64,000 nucleotides of DNA from CALOCY01 sp942491975 (GTDB taxonomy: Bacteria; Bacteroidota; Bacteroidia; Bacteroidales; Prolixibacteraceae): positions 1,116,001 to 1,180,000 of the forward strand of contig CALOCY010000004.1 in the NCBI GenBank assembly GCA_942491975.1, read 5' to 3'. Position 1 is the stretch's first letter. Each line of letters opens with the position of its first letter. Below the pieces are notes generated by a model. The model was not told the origin of the DNA and made no database searches. It saw only the letters and a list, made by a program, of their open reading frames with translations. The position numbers were made by a program, and so were the translations under genes. Below, in pieces: positions 42,807 through 50,353 of the stretch.

Positions 42807-42829
42807 GTTACTTTTGTATCAAAAGTAAC
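42807..42829. promoter_or_regulatory. Perfect 10-bp inverted repeat over the acyltransferase promoter
   Basis: GTTACTTTTG-TAT-CAAAAGTAAC is a perfect 10-bp palindrome with a 3-base centre. It includes TACTTTTG (42809-42816), a TAnnTTTG-type -7 element pointing to the acyltransferase start 20 bases downstream. This is the layout of a regulator site, or of a hairpin at the mRNA 5' end. Confidence 0.6.
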
Positions 42830-42836
42830 AGTGGTC

Positions 42837-43388
42837 ATGAAGATTTTTTTTCGGTTTTTATTGAAAATTGGTGGATGGAAAGGGGTAGGCGGGGAACTGC
42901 CTGATGATAAGTGTATTGTTATCGGGGTCCCGCATACAAGCAACTGGGATTTTTTCTGGTCGTGGGTGTTTTATAAGTCAGTGGGTGGACAGGCCAATTT
43001 TTTAGTTAAAAAAGAGGCTTTTTTCTGGCCTGTGGGCTATTTGATAAGAAAAATGGGAGGTGTGCCTATTGACAGGTCTAAAGGAGCCAATGTGGTGATG
43101 CAGGTGGTTGGTGAATTTGAAAAACGTAAACGGCTGCAGCTGGCTATTACACCTGAAGGCACACGTAAAAAAACGGCCCGATGGAAGGGAGGCTTTCATC
43201 AAATAGCGAAAATGGCCGATGTGCCGGTATTTCTTGGTGTATTTGATTATGGCAAAAGAGAGATCGGGATTATAGAACGTTTTGAGTTAACGGATGACGT
43301 GCAGGCAGATTTGTTGAGAATGCGGCGTGCCTATAAAAATGTAGTGGCAAAACATCCGGATAAATTTACCGTAGGAAAAATTGATTGA
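42837..43388 (+). CDS. 1-acylglycerol-3-phosphate acyltransferase-like (PlsC domain) protein
   Basis: The ATG at 42837 gives a 183-aa protein, MKIFFRFLLKIGGWKGVGGE; a GTG 6 bases earlier is the alternative. The PlsC motifs are GVPHTSNWDFFWS (HX4D), PVGYLIRKMGGVPIDR and ITPEGTRKK. It should transfer an acyl group to a lysophospholipid or similar acceptor at the membrane. It is shorter than housekeeping PlsC (about 240 aa) and resembles the small single-domain group. The next gene starts 1 base after its stop. Confidence 0.88.
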   Translation: MKIFFRFLLKIGGWKGVGGELPDDKCIVIGVPHTSNWDFFWSWVFYKSVGGQANFLVKKEAFFWPVGYLIRKMGGVPIDRSKGANVVMQVVGEFEKRKRLQLAITPEGTRKKTARWKGGFHQIAKMADVPVFLGVFDYGKREIGIIERFELTDDVQADLLRMRRAYKNVVAKHPDKFTVGKID

Positions 43389-43389
43389 T

Positions 43390-44175
43390 ATGGAGACAAA
43401 AGAATCCCTCTTTGTTACGCTGGTACAGGCTCACCTTGCATGGGAAGACCGGGAAGCAAACTTTTCTTCTATTGAAAAACTACTCAAACAAAATGTAAAA
43501 GAGACTGATATAATTGTATTGCCCGAGATGTTCAGTACCGGGTTCTCAATGAATGCAACAGCCCTTGCTGATGTTCCCGGTGGCACTACATATAAGTGGA
43601 TGTCAGAAATAGCGGGTCACTATGATGCTGTCGTTTGTGGTAGTGTTATTGTAATTGAAGATGATTATTATTACAACCGGTTTATCTGGATGCAACCTAC
43701 CGGTGAATGGAGTTGTTACGACAAACGGCACCTGTTCAGAATGGGCGATGAGAATAAAATATTCACAGCAGGGGAGAAGCGAAAAGTTGTTACATGGCGG
43801 GGATGGAATATTTGTCCGCTTATCTGTTATGACCTGCGCTTTCCGGTGTGGGGGCGCAACAGGAACGATTACGACCTGTTGATCTATGTTGCCAACTGGC
43901 CTGCTGCCCGGGATGAGGTGTGGCAAACCCTGCTAAAAGCACGTGCGATTGAAAACCAATGCTATGTGGCAGGGGTAAACAGGGTGGGTGCCGATGGCAG
44001 GGATATAATTTATAGCGGCAACAGCCTGTTGATTGATCCCCGGGGCACACCGGTGGCTAATGCCGGATACAACAACCAGTGCGTTATTACAGGAAAATTA
44101 AACAAACAGGCATTGACCGATTTTAGAAATAAATTCCCGGTACACCTCGATGCCGATAAGTTCTCAATAGAATAA
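43390..44175 (+). CDS. Nitrilase-family amidase (omega-amidase-like)
   Basis: The ATG at 43390 (MDTKES-type N-terminus, here METKESLFVTLVQAHLAWED) directly follows the acyltransferase stop. The catalytic triad of the carbon-nitrogen hydrolase family is visible: Glu in LPEMFSTGFSMN, Lys in YDKRHLFRMGDE and Cys in PLICYDLRFPVWGRN. Spacing and the RHLFR pattern fit YafV/NIT2-type omega-amidases that hydrolyse alpha-ketoglutaramate. Length is 261 aa, as usual for the family. Confidence 0.88.
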   Translation: METKESLFVTLVQAHLAWEDREANFSSIEKLLKQNVKETDIIVLPEMFSTGFSMNATALADVPGGTTYKWMSEIAGHYDAVVCGSVIVIEDDYYYNRFIWMQPTGEWSCYDKRHLFRMGDENKIFTAGEKRKVVTWRGWNICPLICYDLRFPVWGRNRNDYDLLIYVANWPAARDEVWQTLLKARAIENQCYVAGVNRVGADGRDIIYSGNSLLIDPRGTPVANAGYNNQCVITGKLNKQALTDFRNKFPVHLDADKFSIE

Positions 44176-44186
44176 GGACAGGCAAC

Positions 44187-44639
44187 TTATAACATTGCCC
44201 CGATAACAGCACTGAATATGGCAATAATAATAATAAGTGCATACAGTGCAATAAAACAGGCAGTAATGATACCTAATGCTTTAAATGTTTTTCGTAAATT
44301 TTCGATCCCCTGTTCAAATGAAACCTGATTGTCGGTATTGACCCCGGTTATTGACTTCCGGGCAAAAGCGTAAAGGTAATAGCAAAGTAAGAAATGAACT
44401 CCTCCGATAATAAGGTAAACCACTCCCAGTGTCTTAAAACCAATTGTTGCAAATAGTGCCTGACCTCCCATCTCCGGGAATGAAGAAAAGTTGAACGTAA
44501 GCATAAATAATGCCCCCAAAAGAATAAGCCCTGTAAATACAAAACCAACAATAGCCAAAAACTTGGCCCATTTTGAGGCGTGGTAGAGGTCGTATTTAAC
44601 CTTATAACTTACTTCGAGATTTGATGTTTCCGGATTCAT
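44187..44639 (-). CDS. DUF5362-like membrane protein
   Basis: This 150-aa protein has three or four hydrophobic segments (residues about 27-48, 62-85, and 118-145) and begins with MNPETSNLEVSYKVKYDLYHASKWAKFLAIVGF. The DLYHASKWAKF pattern and topology match proteins I associate with DUF5362 in Bacteroidota. Function is unknown. It converges with the nitrilase gene with only 11 bases between stops. On its other side lies the operator-rich region of the BlaI gene. Confidence 0.75.
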   Translation of the reverse strand: MNPETSNLEVSYKVKYDLYHASKWAKFLAIVGFVFTGLILLGALFMLTFNFSSFPEMGGQALFATIGFKTLGVVYLIIGGVHFLLCYYLYAFARKSITGVNTDNQVSFEQGIENLRKTFKALGIITACFIALYALIIIIAIFSAVIGAML

Positions 44640-44715
44640 CTGATCAATGTTTTAGTGGTAGAATAGCATAAAAATAAGTGTGATCAAATATAAAAATATT
44701 CATACAGAAAATAAA

Positions 44716-44782
44716 AACTAAGAAATTAGTTGCAAAACTAATAATTTAGTTATATGTTTGTTTTGTAACTAAAAAATTAGTT
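44716..44782. promoter_or_regulatory. Upstream cluster of three AACTA-N6-TAGTT operator-like sites
   Basis: Three 16-bp sites lie at 44716-44731 (N6 AGAAAT), 44736-44751 (ATAATT) and 44767-44782 (AAAAAT). The first two start 20 bases apart and the third 31 bases further on, i.e. near whole helix turns. The cluster overlaps a minus-strand -7 element TAGTTTTG (complement at 44733-44740) facing the DUF5362-like gene and a plus-strand TATGTTTG (44753-44760). This is how a repressor site would be placed. Confidence 0.75.
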
Positions 44783-44863
44783 TAAAAACAAGGTTATGAA
44801 ACGAACATGAAAAATTTAAGCATCGATTTTACAAACAAGAATGATTAAAATTTTCTTGTGAGA

Positions 44864-44891
44864 ACGACTGGAAGGAGTGGTTCCAGATCGT
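44864..44891. other. Stable hairpin between the operator clusters
   Basis: ACGACTGGAA and TTCCAGATCGT form a 10-bp stem with one bulged A and loop GGAGTGG. It lies downstream of the plus-strand TATGTTTG promoter-like element and is followed by T-rich sequence, so it may be the terminator of a short transcript or the remains of a lost gene. Only very short ORFs (for example 13 codons) are present here. Confidence 0.45.
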
Positions 44892-44999
44892 GTGAGAATT
44901 TTTGATAATTTTTTATGACAAAAATTTTAAACGGATGAAAAACAGCTACCTGTTATTTCACTACGGATCGGACTATTGGTAATTTTTTTTGCATTCTTT

Positions 45000-45042
45000 A
45001 ACTAATTTATTAGTTAAAGAACTAGAGAAATAGTTAATTTTG
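45000..45042 (+). promoter_or_regulatory. blaI promoter with two AACTA-N6-TAGTT operator sites
   Basis: Sites at 45000-45015 (N6 ATTTAT, part of the palindrome TAACTAAT-TT-ATTAGTTA) and 45020-45035 (GAGAAA) lie 20 bases apart. The second directly abuts the -7 element TAATTTTG (45035-45042) that would drive the BlaI-type gene. Binding there would block its own transcription, consistent with autorepression. Confidence 0.78.
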
Positions 45043-45066
45043 GAATGTAAAAACAATTTGAAGCAG

Positions 45067-45438
45067 ATGAAAGAATTAACGAAAGCAGAAGAGCAGATAA
45101 TGCAAATATTGTGGAATCTTGATGAGGCCTTTGTTAAGGAGGTAATCGATAAGATGCCAGATCCTAAACCGGCATACAATACCGTTTCTACCATTGTGCG
45201 GATATTGGAAAAAAAAGGTTTCGTGGGGCATAAAGCTTACGGGAAATCGCATCAATATTATCCATTGCTATCAAAAGAGGTGTACAAGAAAACCTATTTC
45301 AACAGCTTTCTGAAAAATTACTTTAGCGGTTCTTTTCAGGAACTGGTATCGTTTTTTGCCAAAGGCGATAACATGAACCTGAGCGATCTTGATGAGCTGA
45401 TGAGAGAGGTAAAAAAAGAGTTGAAAAACGAAAAATAG
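45067..45438 (+). CDS. BlaI/MecI/CopY-family repressor
   Basis: The ATG at 45067 (MKELTKAEEQIMQILWNLDE) is preferred over an upstream TTG, and gives 123 aa. The winged-helix pattern of the family is clear: EEQIMQILWNLDEAFVKEVIDKM, AYNTVSTIVRILEKKGFV and HQYYPLLSKEVYKK. These proteins dimerise on palindromic operators and are removed by a partner M56 protease. The partner is the next gene, 7 bases downstream. Five candidate operators lie upstream. Confidence 0.92.
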   Translation: MKELTKAEEQIMQILWNLDEAFVKEVIDKMPDPKPAYNTVSTIVRILEKKGFVGHKAYGKSHQYYPLLSKEVYKKTYFNSFLKNYFSGSFQELVSFFAKGDNMNLSDLDELMREVKKELKNEK

Positions 45439-45445
45439 CAGTGTG

Positions 45446-46732
45446 ATGTTTGATTTTTTTAATTTCATTGTTGAGTCGGGGATAAGCTTGGGAATATTTT
45501 CATTGGTCTATTTTGTTTTTCTGAAAAACGAGACATTTTTCAGGTTAAACCGGGTTTACCTGGTGCTTTCCGTACTTTTTTCGTGCCTGCTCCCTTTTTT
45601 ACACCTGGAGCCAGGGGTAGAAGGAATAAGGCAGCTCTTTATGCCTGCTGAAGCTGCAACACCGGAATTTGTAAACCTGTTGGATACGGTTACCGTTTAC
45701 GGCAACGCATTTTCAGGGACAGCCACCAATACCCTGCTCTCGTACAGGGGATTTTTGATACTTTACTTTTCCGGTATTGTATGCTTTACGCTGCTTTTTA
45801 TCGTAAAACTGGTCAAAATCTTATGGCTTGTTCATACAAGCAAAGTTCATCGTGTTAATGGTTGCCGGCTTGTTGAAACGGGTAAAGAGGGATCTCCTTT
45901 TTCATTCTTCAAATTTGTTTTCATTCCTAAAAATGTAAAAGATGGCACCGATTGGGAAAAAATGCTCAGCCATGAGCTGGAACATGTAAGACAGCGGCAC
46001 TCTGCCGATATTATTGCCCTTGAGGCAATGGCTGTCTTGCAATGGTTTAACCCGTTTGTATGGTTGTTTAAACGGTTGGTGCGTGAAAATCATGAGTACC
46101 TGGCCGACAGGGCGGTTTTATCGTCAGGGGTAAGCCGGGGAAAATACAAATTATTATTACTGGGCCAGGTGTTAGGCGAACAACCTCAACTGGCCAATAA
46201 TTTCAATTATTCACTCATAAAAAACAGGATTAAAATGATGACTAAAATAAAATCTTCAAAAATAGCTACTATTAAAGTTTTAACGGGGTTTGTAGCAGCA
46301 GTTGTATTGGTAGTGGCTTTTGCCATTGATAAACCGGTATATGCACAGGATAATAAAAAAAAGACAGTTGAAGAAAAAACAATAAAGATTGAAAAAAAAG
46401 AATATTCAGCAGATGATTATATCTATGCTGTTGTGGAGCAAATGCCTGAATATCCGGGGGGACAAATGGTTTTACGAAAATATATTGCAGAAAATATTAA
46501 ATACCCCAAAGAAGCTCAAAAGAAAGGTATTCAGGGAAAAGTGTTTGTTGGTTTTGTGGTAGATAAAAAGGGTAATGTGACTGATGTGAAAATTGTTAAG
46601 GGGGTTGATGAATTTTTGGACAAAGAAGCTGTAAGGGTGGTCAAAGCAATGCCCAAATGGAAACCGGGGAAAGAGAAAGGGAAACCGGTGAATGTGAACT
46701 ATACAGTGCCTATCAATTTTGCATTGAAATAG
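45446..46732 (+). CDS. BlaR1/MecR1-like M56 metallopeptidase with a TonB C-terminal domain
   Basis: The ATG at 45446 is preferred to the GTG at 45443. The 428-aa protein has four or so transmembrane segments and the M56 zinc motif LSHELEHVRQRHS (HExxH at about 176-180). After another membrane anchor it ends with a TonB C-terminal domain (YPGGQMVLRKYIAENIKYP, GKVFVGFVVDKKG, VNYTVPINFAL). Bacteroidota BlaR-like proteins often have this TonB-type tail. It should sense an envelope signal and inactivate the BlaI partner by proteolysis. No penicillin-binding sensor domain is present, so the signal is unlikely to be a beta-lactam as such. Confidence 0.9.
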   Translation: MFDFFNFIVESGISLGIFSLVYFVFLKNETFFRLNRVYLVLSVLFSCLLPFLHLEPGVEGIRQLFMPAEAATPEFVNLLDTVTVYGNAFSGTATNTLLSYRGFLILYFSGIVCFTLLFIVKLVKILWLVHTSKVHRVNGCRLVETGKEGSPFSFFKFVFIPKNVKDGTDWEKMLSHELEHVRQRHSADIIALEAMAVLQWFNPFVWLFKRLVRENHEYLADRAVLSSGVSRGKYKLLLLGQVLGEQPQLANNFNYSLIKNRIKMMTKIKSSKIATIKVLTGFVAAVVLVVAFAIDKPVYAQDNKKKTVEEKTIKIEKKEYSADDYIYAVVEQMPEYPGGQMVLRKYIAENIKYPKEAQKKGIQGKVFVGFVVDKKGNVTDVKIVKGVDEFLDKEAVRVVKAMPKWKPGKEKGKPVNVNYTVPINFALK

Positions 46733-46750
46733 AAAATAATTAAAAAGTTA

Positions 46751-46777
46751 AATCCCCGGTCAGCCGGGGATTTTTTT
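46751..46777 (+). terminator. Intrinsic terminator after the M56/TonB gene
   Basis: AATCCCCGG-TCAG-CCGGGGATT is a perfect stem followed by a run of seven T. Confidence 0.93.
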
Positions 46778-46795
46778 AACAATATGATTTTAATT

Positions 46796-48046
46796 ATGAA
46801 GCGTAGTGCCTGGGGACTGATTTTCTTGTTAATCGTAAATATTTCCGTTGCCCAATCGGTAGACCGGTTACTGTTTGAAGGGGAATATGAACAAGTGTGT
46901 GAACTGCTTGAAAAAAAGCATAAGCAGGGTAATATTACAGCTGATGAACTGTTTATATTGGGCAAAAGCTATCAACAACTGTTTTTGCATCAGCAGGCGA
47001 TAACCTGCTTTGAACAATTGTTGGTTAAGAAGTTTGACCGGCAGGTGGCAATGGGGTGTGCATCATCATGTGCTGCTTTAAACAGGAACCTGAAAGCAAT
47101 TGCACTGTATGAAAAACTATGGGGCCGGGAAAACGAGAATAGTGTTGTAGGTGGAAAGCTGGCTCAATTGTACATGGCTGAAAAACAGTTTGATCAGGCA
47201 TTGGCGGTTTATGAACCGGTCTATTTGAGAGACACCACCAATTTATACTTCAAAAAGCAATATGCCAAAGCAGCGTATGCGGCAAAAAAAGAGAAAATCG
47301 CAATAGCATTGTACGAAAAAATTTTAGAAGAGTATTTTGATGACCTGTCTGCAATTATGCAGTTATCAATTATATATACCAAAAAAGGACGTATCCCGGA
47401 AAGTATCTTGTGTTTGGAACGGGGATTGGCCTGTTATCCGGATAATAAGCGCTTAAAACATAAACTGGCTCACAACCGTTTTTTGGATAAAAGGTATGCC
47501 GGCGCTTATGAACTGTATGATCAGCTACGGGCTGATGGGGACAGTACGCTTTTAGTAATGAAATACTTGGGGATATGTTGCTATTTTCAAGAGAAATACA
47601 AAAAGGGGGTTGAAATATTGAAACACTGTTATTCGCAGGCGGCTAATGACCCGTTTATTTCGTTTTATTTGGGGTTATGCTTAAAAGGGGTGCACGATTA
47701 CGATGAATCATTGAAACTTCTCAATATATCTATTAAAAATACAATTCCGGGTTATTTAGCCGATATTTACCATCATAAAGCGGTGGTGCATGGTTTACAA
47801 CGTGATTTTCAGGAATCTATAACCTGCTATGAAAAAGTGTATGAGCTGGATTCTGCAAAAGTGGATGTACTGTATCAAATTGCAACCACTTACGAAGAAC
47901 TCACTAAAAATGGCGAAGCTGCATTGAAATACTACCGGGAGTTTTTATTGAAAAATGCCGGAAAAGAGGGCAAAAAAATCGATTATGCACTGGATCGGGT
48001 CAGGATCATTCGCGAAAACCTGTTTTTTGAGCAAAAGCCTGAATAA
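46796..48046 (+). CDS. Secreted TPR-repeat protein
   Basis: The second ATG (46796) is preferred; an ATG at 46784 is the alternative. A signal peptide, MKRSAWGLIFLLIVNISVAQS, is followed by about ten tetratricopeptide-like repeats covering most of the 416 residues (for example KLAQLYMAEKQFDQALAVYEPV and ESILCLERGLACYPDNKRLKH). TPR arrays bind partner proteins, so it may act as a scaffold in the periplasm or outer envelope. It stands alone between two terminators, 19 bases after the previous one. The partner is unknown. Confidence 0.88.
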   Translation: MKRSAWGLIFLLIVNISVAQSVDRLLFEGEYEQVCELLEKKHKQGNITADELFILGKSYQQLFLHQQAITCFEQLLVKKFDRQVAMGCASSCAALNRNLKAIALYEKLWGRENENSVVGGKLAQLYMAEKQFDQALAVYEPVYLRDTTNLYFKKQYAKAAYAAKKEKIAIALYEKILEEYFDDLSAIMQLSIIYTKKGRIPESILCLERGLACYPDNKRLKHKLAHNRFLDKRYAGAYELYDQLRADGDSTLLVMKYLGICCYFQEKYKKGVEILKHCYSQAANDPFISFYLGLCLKGVHDYDESLKLLNISIKNTIPGYLADIYHHKAVVHGLQRDFQESITCYEKVYELDSAKVDVLYQIATTYEELTKNGEAALKYYREFLLKNAGKEGKKIDYALDRVRIIRENLFFEQKPE

Positions 48047-48105
48047 TATAAATTAAGGATTATACTCAGACGATATTTCTTAACATTAAATTGAGCTAAA
48101 ATGGC

Positions 48106-48143
48106 AAAAGCCTGCAGGTATTTTCTGTAGGCTTTTCTTTTTT
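48106..48143 (+). terminator. Intrinsic terminator after the TPR gene
   Basis: AAAAGCCTGCAG and CTGTAGGCTTTT form a stem round a 7-base loop with a T-rich tail. One G-T pair lies within the stem. Confidence 0.88.
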
Positions 48144-48287
48144 ATTGTATTGATTTTTAAATATGTGTATGATTATTTGGAGGGGCTTTAAGGATGCCCT
48201 GATAGTCAATTTTTTAAATATGAAAAAAATCAGGTTAAATGTTCGAAAAATTTACAGCTTTCATACATGAGGAGCGTAAAAAAAAGG

Positions 48288-48295
48288 TAATTTTG
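48288..48295 (+). promoter_or_regulatory. -7 promoter element of the acetate/butyrate operon
   Basis: TAATTTTG fits TAnnTTTG, 42 bases before the pta start. The -33 region (TTTC near 48260) is a poor match. Confidence 0.45.
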
Positions 48296-48337
48296 TAACG
48301 TCAGGATTGCAATTGTAATTAAACAGTTATTACACGG

Positions 48338-49333
48338 ATGAATTTATTAGACAAAATTAAGGCAAATGCCCGAAAACACAACAAAAAAATTGTACTTCCC
48401 GAAGGCACTGAACCCCGCACATTAAAAGCAACGGAAATTATTCTTAAAGAACAGACAGCACATGTGATACTGTTGGGGAATCCGCAGGAAATAAAGGAAG
48501 AGGCAGAAAAAATAGGTGTAAACATTGATGGTGCGGAAATTATTGATCCGCTCAATAATGAAAAACGTGATGAGTATGCCGATTTAATGGTGGAGATCAG
48601 GAAAAGTAAAGGGTTAACCAAAGAGGAAGCCCTTGACCTGTTAAATGACCCGCTCTGTTTTGCACCGATCATGATTAAAGCCGGTGATGCAGACGGGGAA
48701 ATTGCAGGGGCGGCCAACTCAACAGGAGATGTGCTAAGGCCGGCATTTCAGTTTGTGAAAACCATGCCCGGTGTAAGTGTCGTTTCCGGCATGTTTATGA
48801 TGTTTGTCGACCAAAAATTTGGTTATAATGGCATACTGGCATTTGCCGATTGTGCAGTAATGCCCGATCCTGATGAGAAACAATTGGCTGAAATAGCCGT
48901 ATCAACAGCTAAGACAGCAAAAGCAATTACAGGCATGGAACCACGGGTTGCCATGCTTAGTTTCTCAACCAAAGGAAGCGCAAATCATGGGTTGGTAGAT
49001 AAGGTTGCCAATGCCACACGCATTGCAAAAGAGATGGCTCCTGAGGTAATGATTGACGGGGAAATGCAGCTGGATGCAGCACTGGTTCCTGAGGTGGGAA
49101 AACTAAAAGCACCCGAAAGCCCTGTTGCTGGTCGGGCCAATGTGTTGGTGTTTCCGGGATTGGAATCGGCCAACATTGGTTATAAGCTTGTGCAACGCCT
49201 TGCAGGTGCTAAAGCTGTTGGACCGGTGTTGCAGGGAATGGCTGCACCGATTAATGACCTATCAAGAGGGTGTTCAGTAGAGGATATTGTAAACATGGTT
49301 GCCATTACAGCCAATCAGGCTACTTCATTTTAA
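48338..49333 (+). CDS. pta: Phosphate acetyltransferase
   Basis: This 331-aa protein belongs to the short phosphate acetyl/butyryltransferase family. Signs are IVLPEGTEPRTLKATEII near the N-terminus, the conserved AGDADGEIAGAANSTGDVLRPA and GVSVVSGMFMM block, LSFSTKGSANHGLVDKV, and LIFPGLESANIGYKLVQRLAGA (here LVFPGLESANIGYKL). It converts acetyl-CoA and phosphate to acetyl phosphate. It leads a run of same-strand genes that ends with ptb-buk. Confidence 0.95.
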   Translation: MNLLDKIKANARKHNKKIVLPEGTEPRTLKATEIILKEQTAHVILLGNPQEIKEEAEKIGVNIDGAEIIDPLNNEKRDEYADLMVEIRKSKGLTKEEALDLLNDPLCFAPIMIKAGDADGEIAGAANSTGDVLRPAFQFVKTMPGVSVVSGMFMMFVDQKFGYNGILAFADCAVMPDPDEKQLAEIAVSTAKTAKAITGMEPRVAMLSFSTKGSANHGLVDKVANATRIAKEMAPEVMIDGEMQLDAALVPEVGKLKAPESPVAGRANVLVFPGLESANIGYKLVQRLAGAKAVGPVLQGMAAPINDLSRGCSVEDIVNMVAITANQATSF

Positions 49334-49357
49334 GCAATATATTTAATTCGCAAAGAG

Positions 49358-50311
49358 ATGTCAGATACCATTCGTGAGCCAATAGAAGATTTTGGCCTAA
49401 GTAAAAAGAGAAAAACCACGACACTATTTTCAAAAATAGGCATTATTGGTTGTGGTAAAATAGGACAGAAAATTGCCCGCAATGCCAGTATGGCGGGAAT
49501 AGAGGTTATCTTTATAGAAGCTTCGAAAGAAAAAATAGAAGAGGTAAACAACAGTATCTCTGATTTTCTGGATGGCATGATCCAGAACTGGGGAATGACC
49601 GCAGGTGAAAAACGGGCTATTATTTCACGCATAAAAGGAACGGTAAACTATACCGACCTTGAAGGATGTGAATTTGTAGTTGAAGCGATTGGGGCTATTG
49701 ATCGCGGTATGCGGGTGTCCGAGCGTAAAGAGATTTTTAAGAAAATAGAAGAAGTTGTTGATGAGGAGTGTGTCATTGCTACCAATACAACAACTGTAAT
49801 CATAACAGAATTATCATCGGAACTGAAAAAGAGGGAGCGGAGTATCGGACTTCACTTCTTTATCTCTTCTCCTGAAGCAAAAATTGTAGAGGTTGTTCGT
49901 GGCCTCTATACCTCTGATGAAACGTATGAAAAAGTACAGCAATTTGTAAAACTACTCAATCACGGGGCAATAGCCGTTAAAGAATCAGCAGGGCTAATCA
50001 GCGTAAGGATGTATACCGTAATGCTGAATGAGGCGTGTGGGCTATTGATGGAAGGGGTAGCAATAAAAGAGGACATTGATACAACTATGAATGTTGGATT
50101 TGGGATGCGTTTTGGACCGTTTTCTACTGCTGATATCATTGGTTTGGATAAAGTTGTCCGTTGGATGGATAACCTGTATGCCGAATTCGGTGCAGTTAAA
50201 TATAAACCATCGCCGGTCATAAAACAACTGGTAAGGGCTAAACAATACGGGATAAAAAGTGGTGAAGGCTTTTACAAGTATGATGATTTCGGAAATAAAA
50301 TTTGCGATTAA
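49358..50311 (+). CDS. 3-hydroxyacyl-CoA dehydrogenase (hbd-like)
   Basis: This 317-aa protein has the NAD-binding fold (IGIIGCGKIGQKIARNASMAG) after an unusual 24-residue N-terminal extension, then the catalytic-domain pattern (ATNTTTV, GLHFFISSPEAKIVEVVRG, FGPFSTADIIGLD) ending KSGEGFYKYDDFG. The family normally reads HFFNP at the catalytic His; here the Asn-Pro is Ile-Ser and the following VKESPGF is VKESAGL. It should interconvert 3-hydroxybutyryl-CoA and acetoacetyl-CoA, the step toward butyryl-CoA. Those changes make either altered specificity or a different hydroxyacyl-CoA substrate possible. No thiolase or crotonase gene is near. Confidence 0.85.
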   Translation: MSDTIREPIEDFGLSKKRKTTTLFSKIGIIGCGKIGQKIARNASMAGIEVIFIEASKEKIEEVNNSISDFLDGMIQNWGMTAGEKRAIISRIKGTVNYTDLEGCEFVVEAIGAIDRGMRVSERKEIFKKIEEVVDEECVIATNTTTVIITELSSELKKRERSIGLHFFISSPEAKIVEVVRGLYTSDETYEKVQQFVKLLNHGAIAVKESAGLISVRMYTVMLNEACGLLMEGVAIKEDIDTTMNVGFGMRFGPFSTADIIGLDKVVRWMDNLYAEFGAVKYKPSPVIKQLVRAKQYGIKSGEGFYKYDDFGNKICD

Positions 50312-50353
50312 TTTTAACGCTGAAAATCAAAACAAGCAAAAAAAATTAAACAG

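Noticed and set aside
44768..44862. A 13-codon ORF (MKNLSIDFTNKND) near the operators
   Set aside because: It is too short, has no coupling to a neighbour and shows no pattern; it is treated as part of the spacer.
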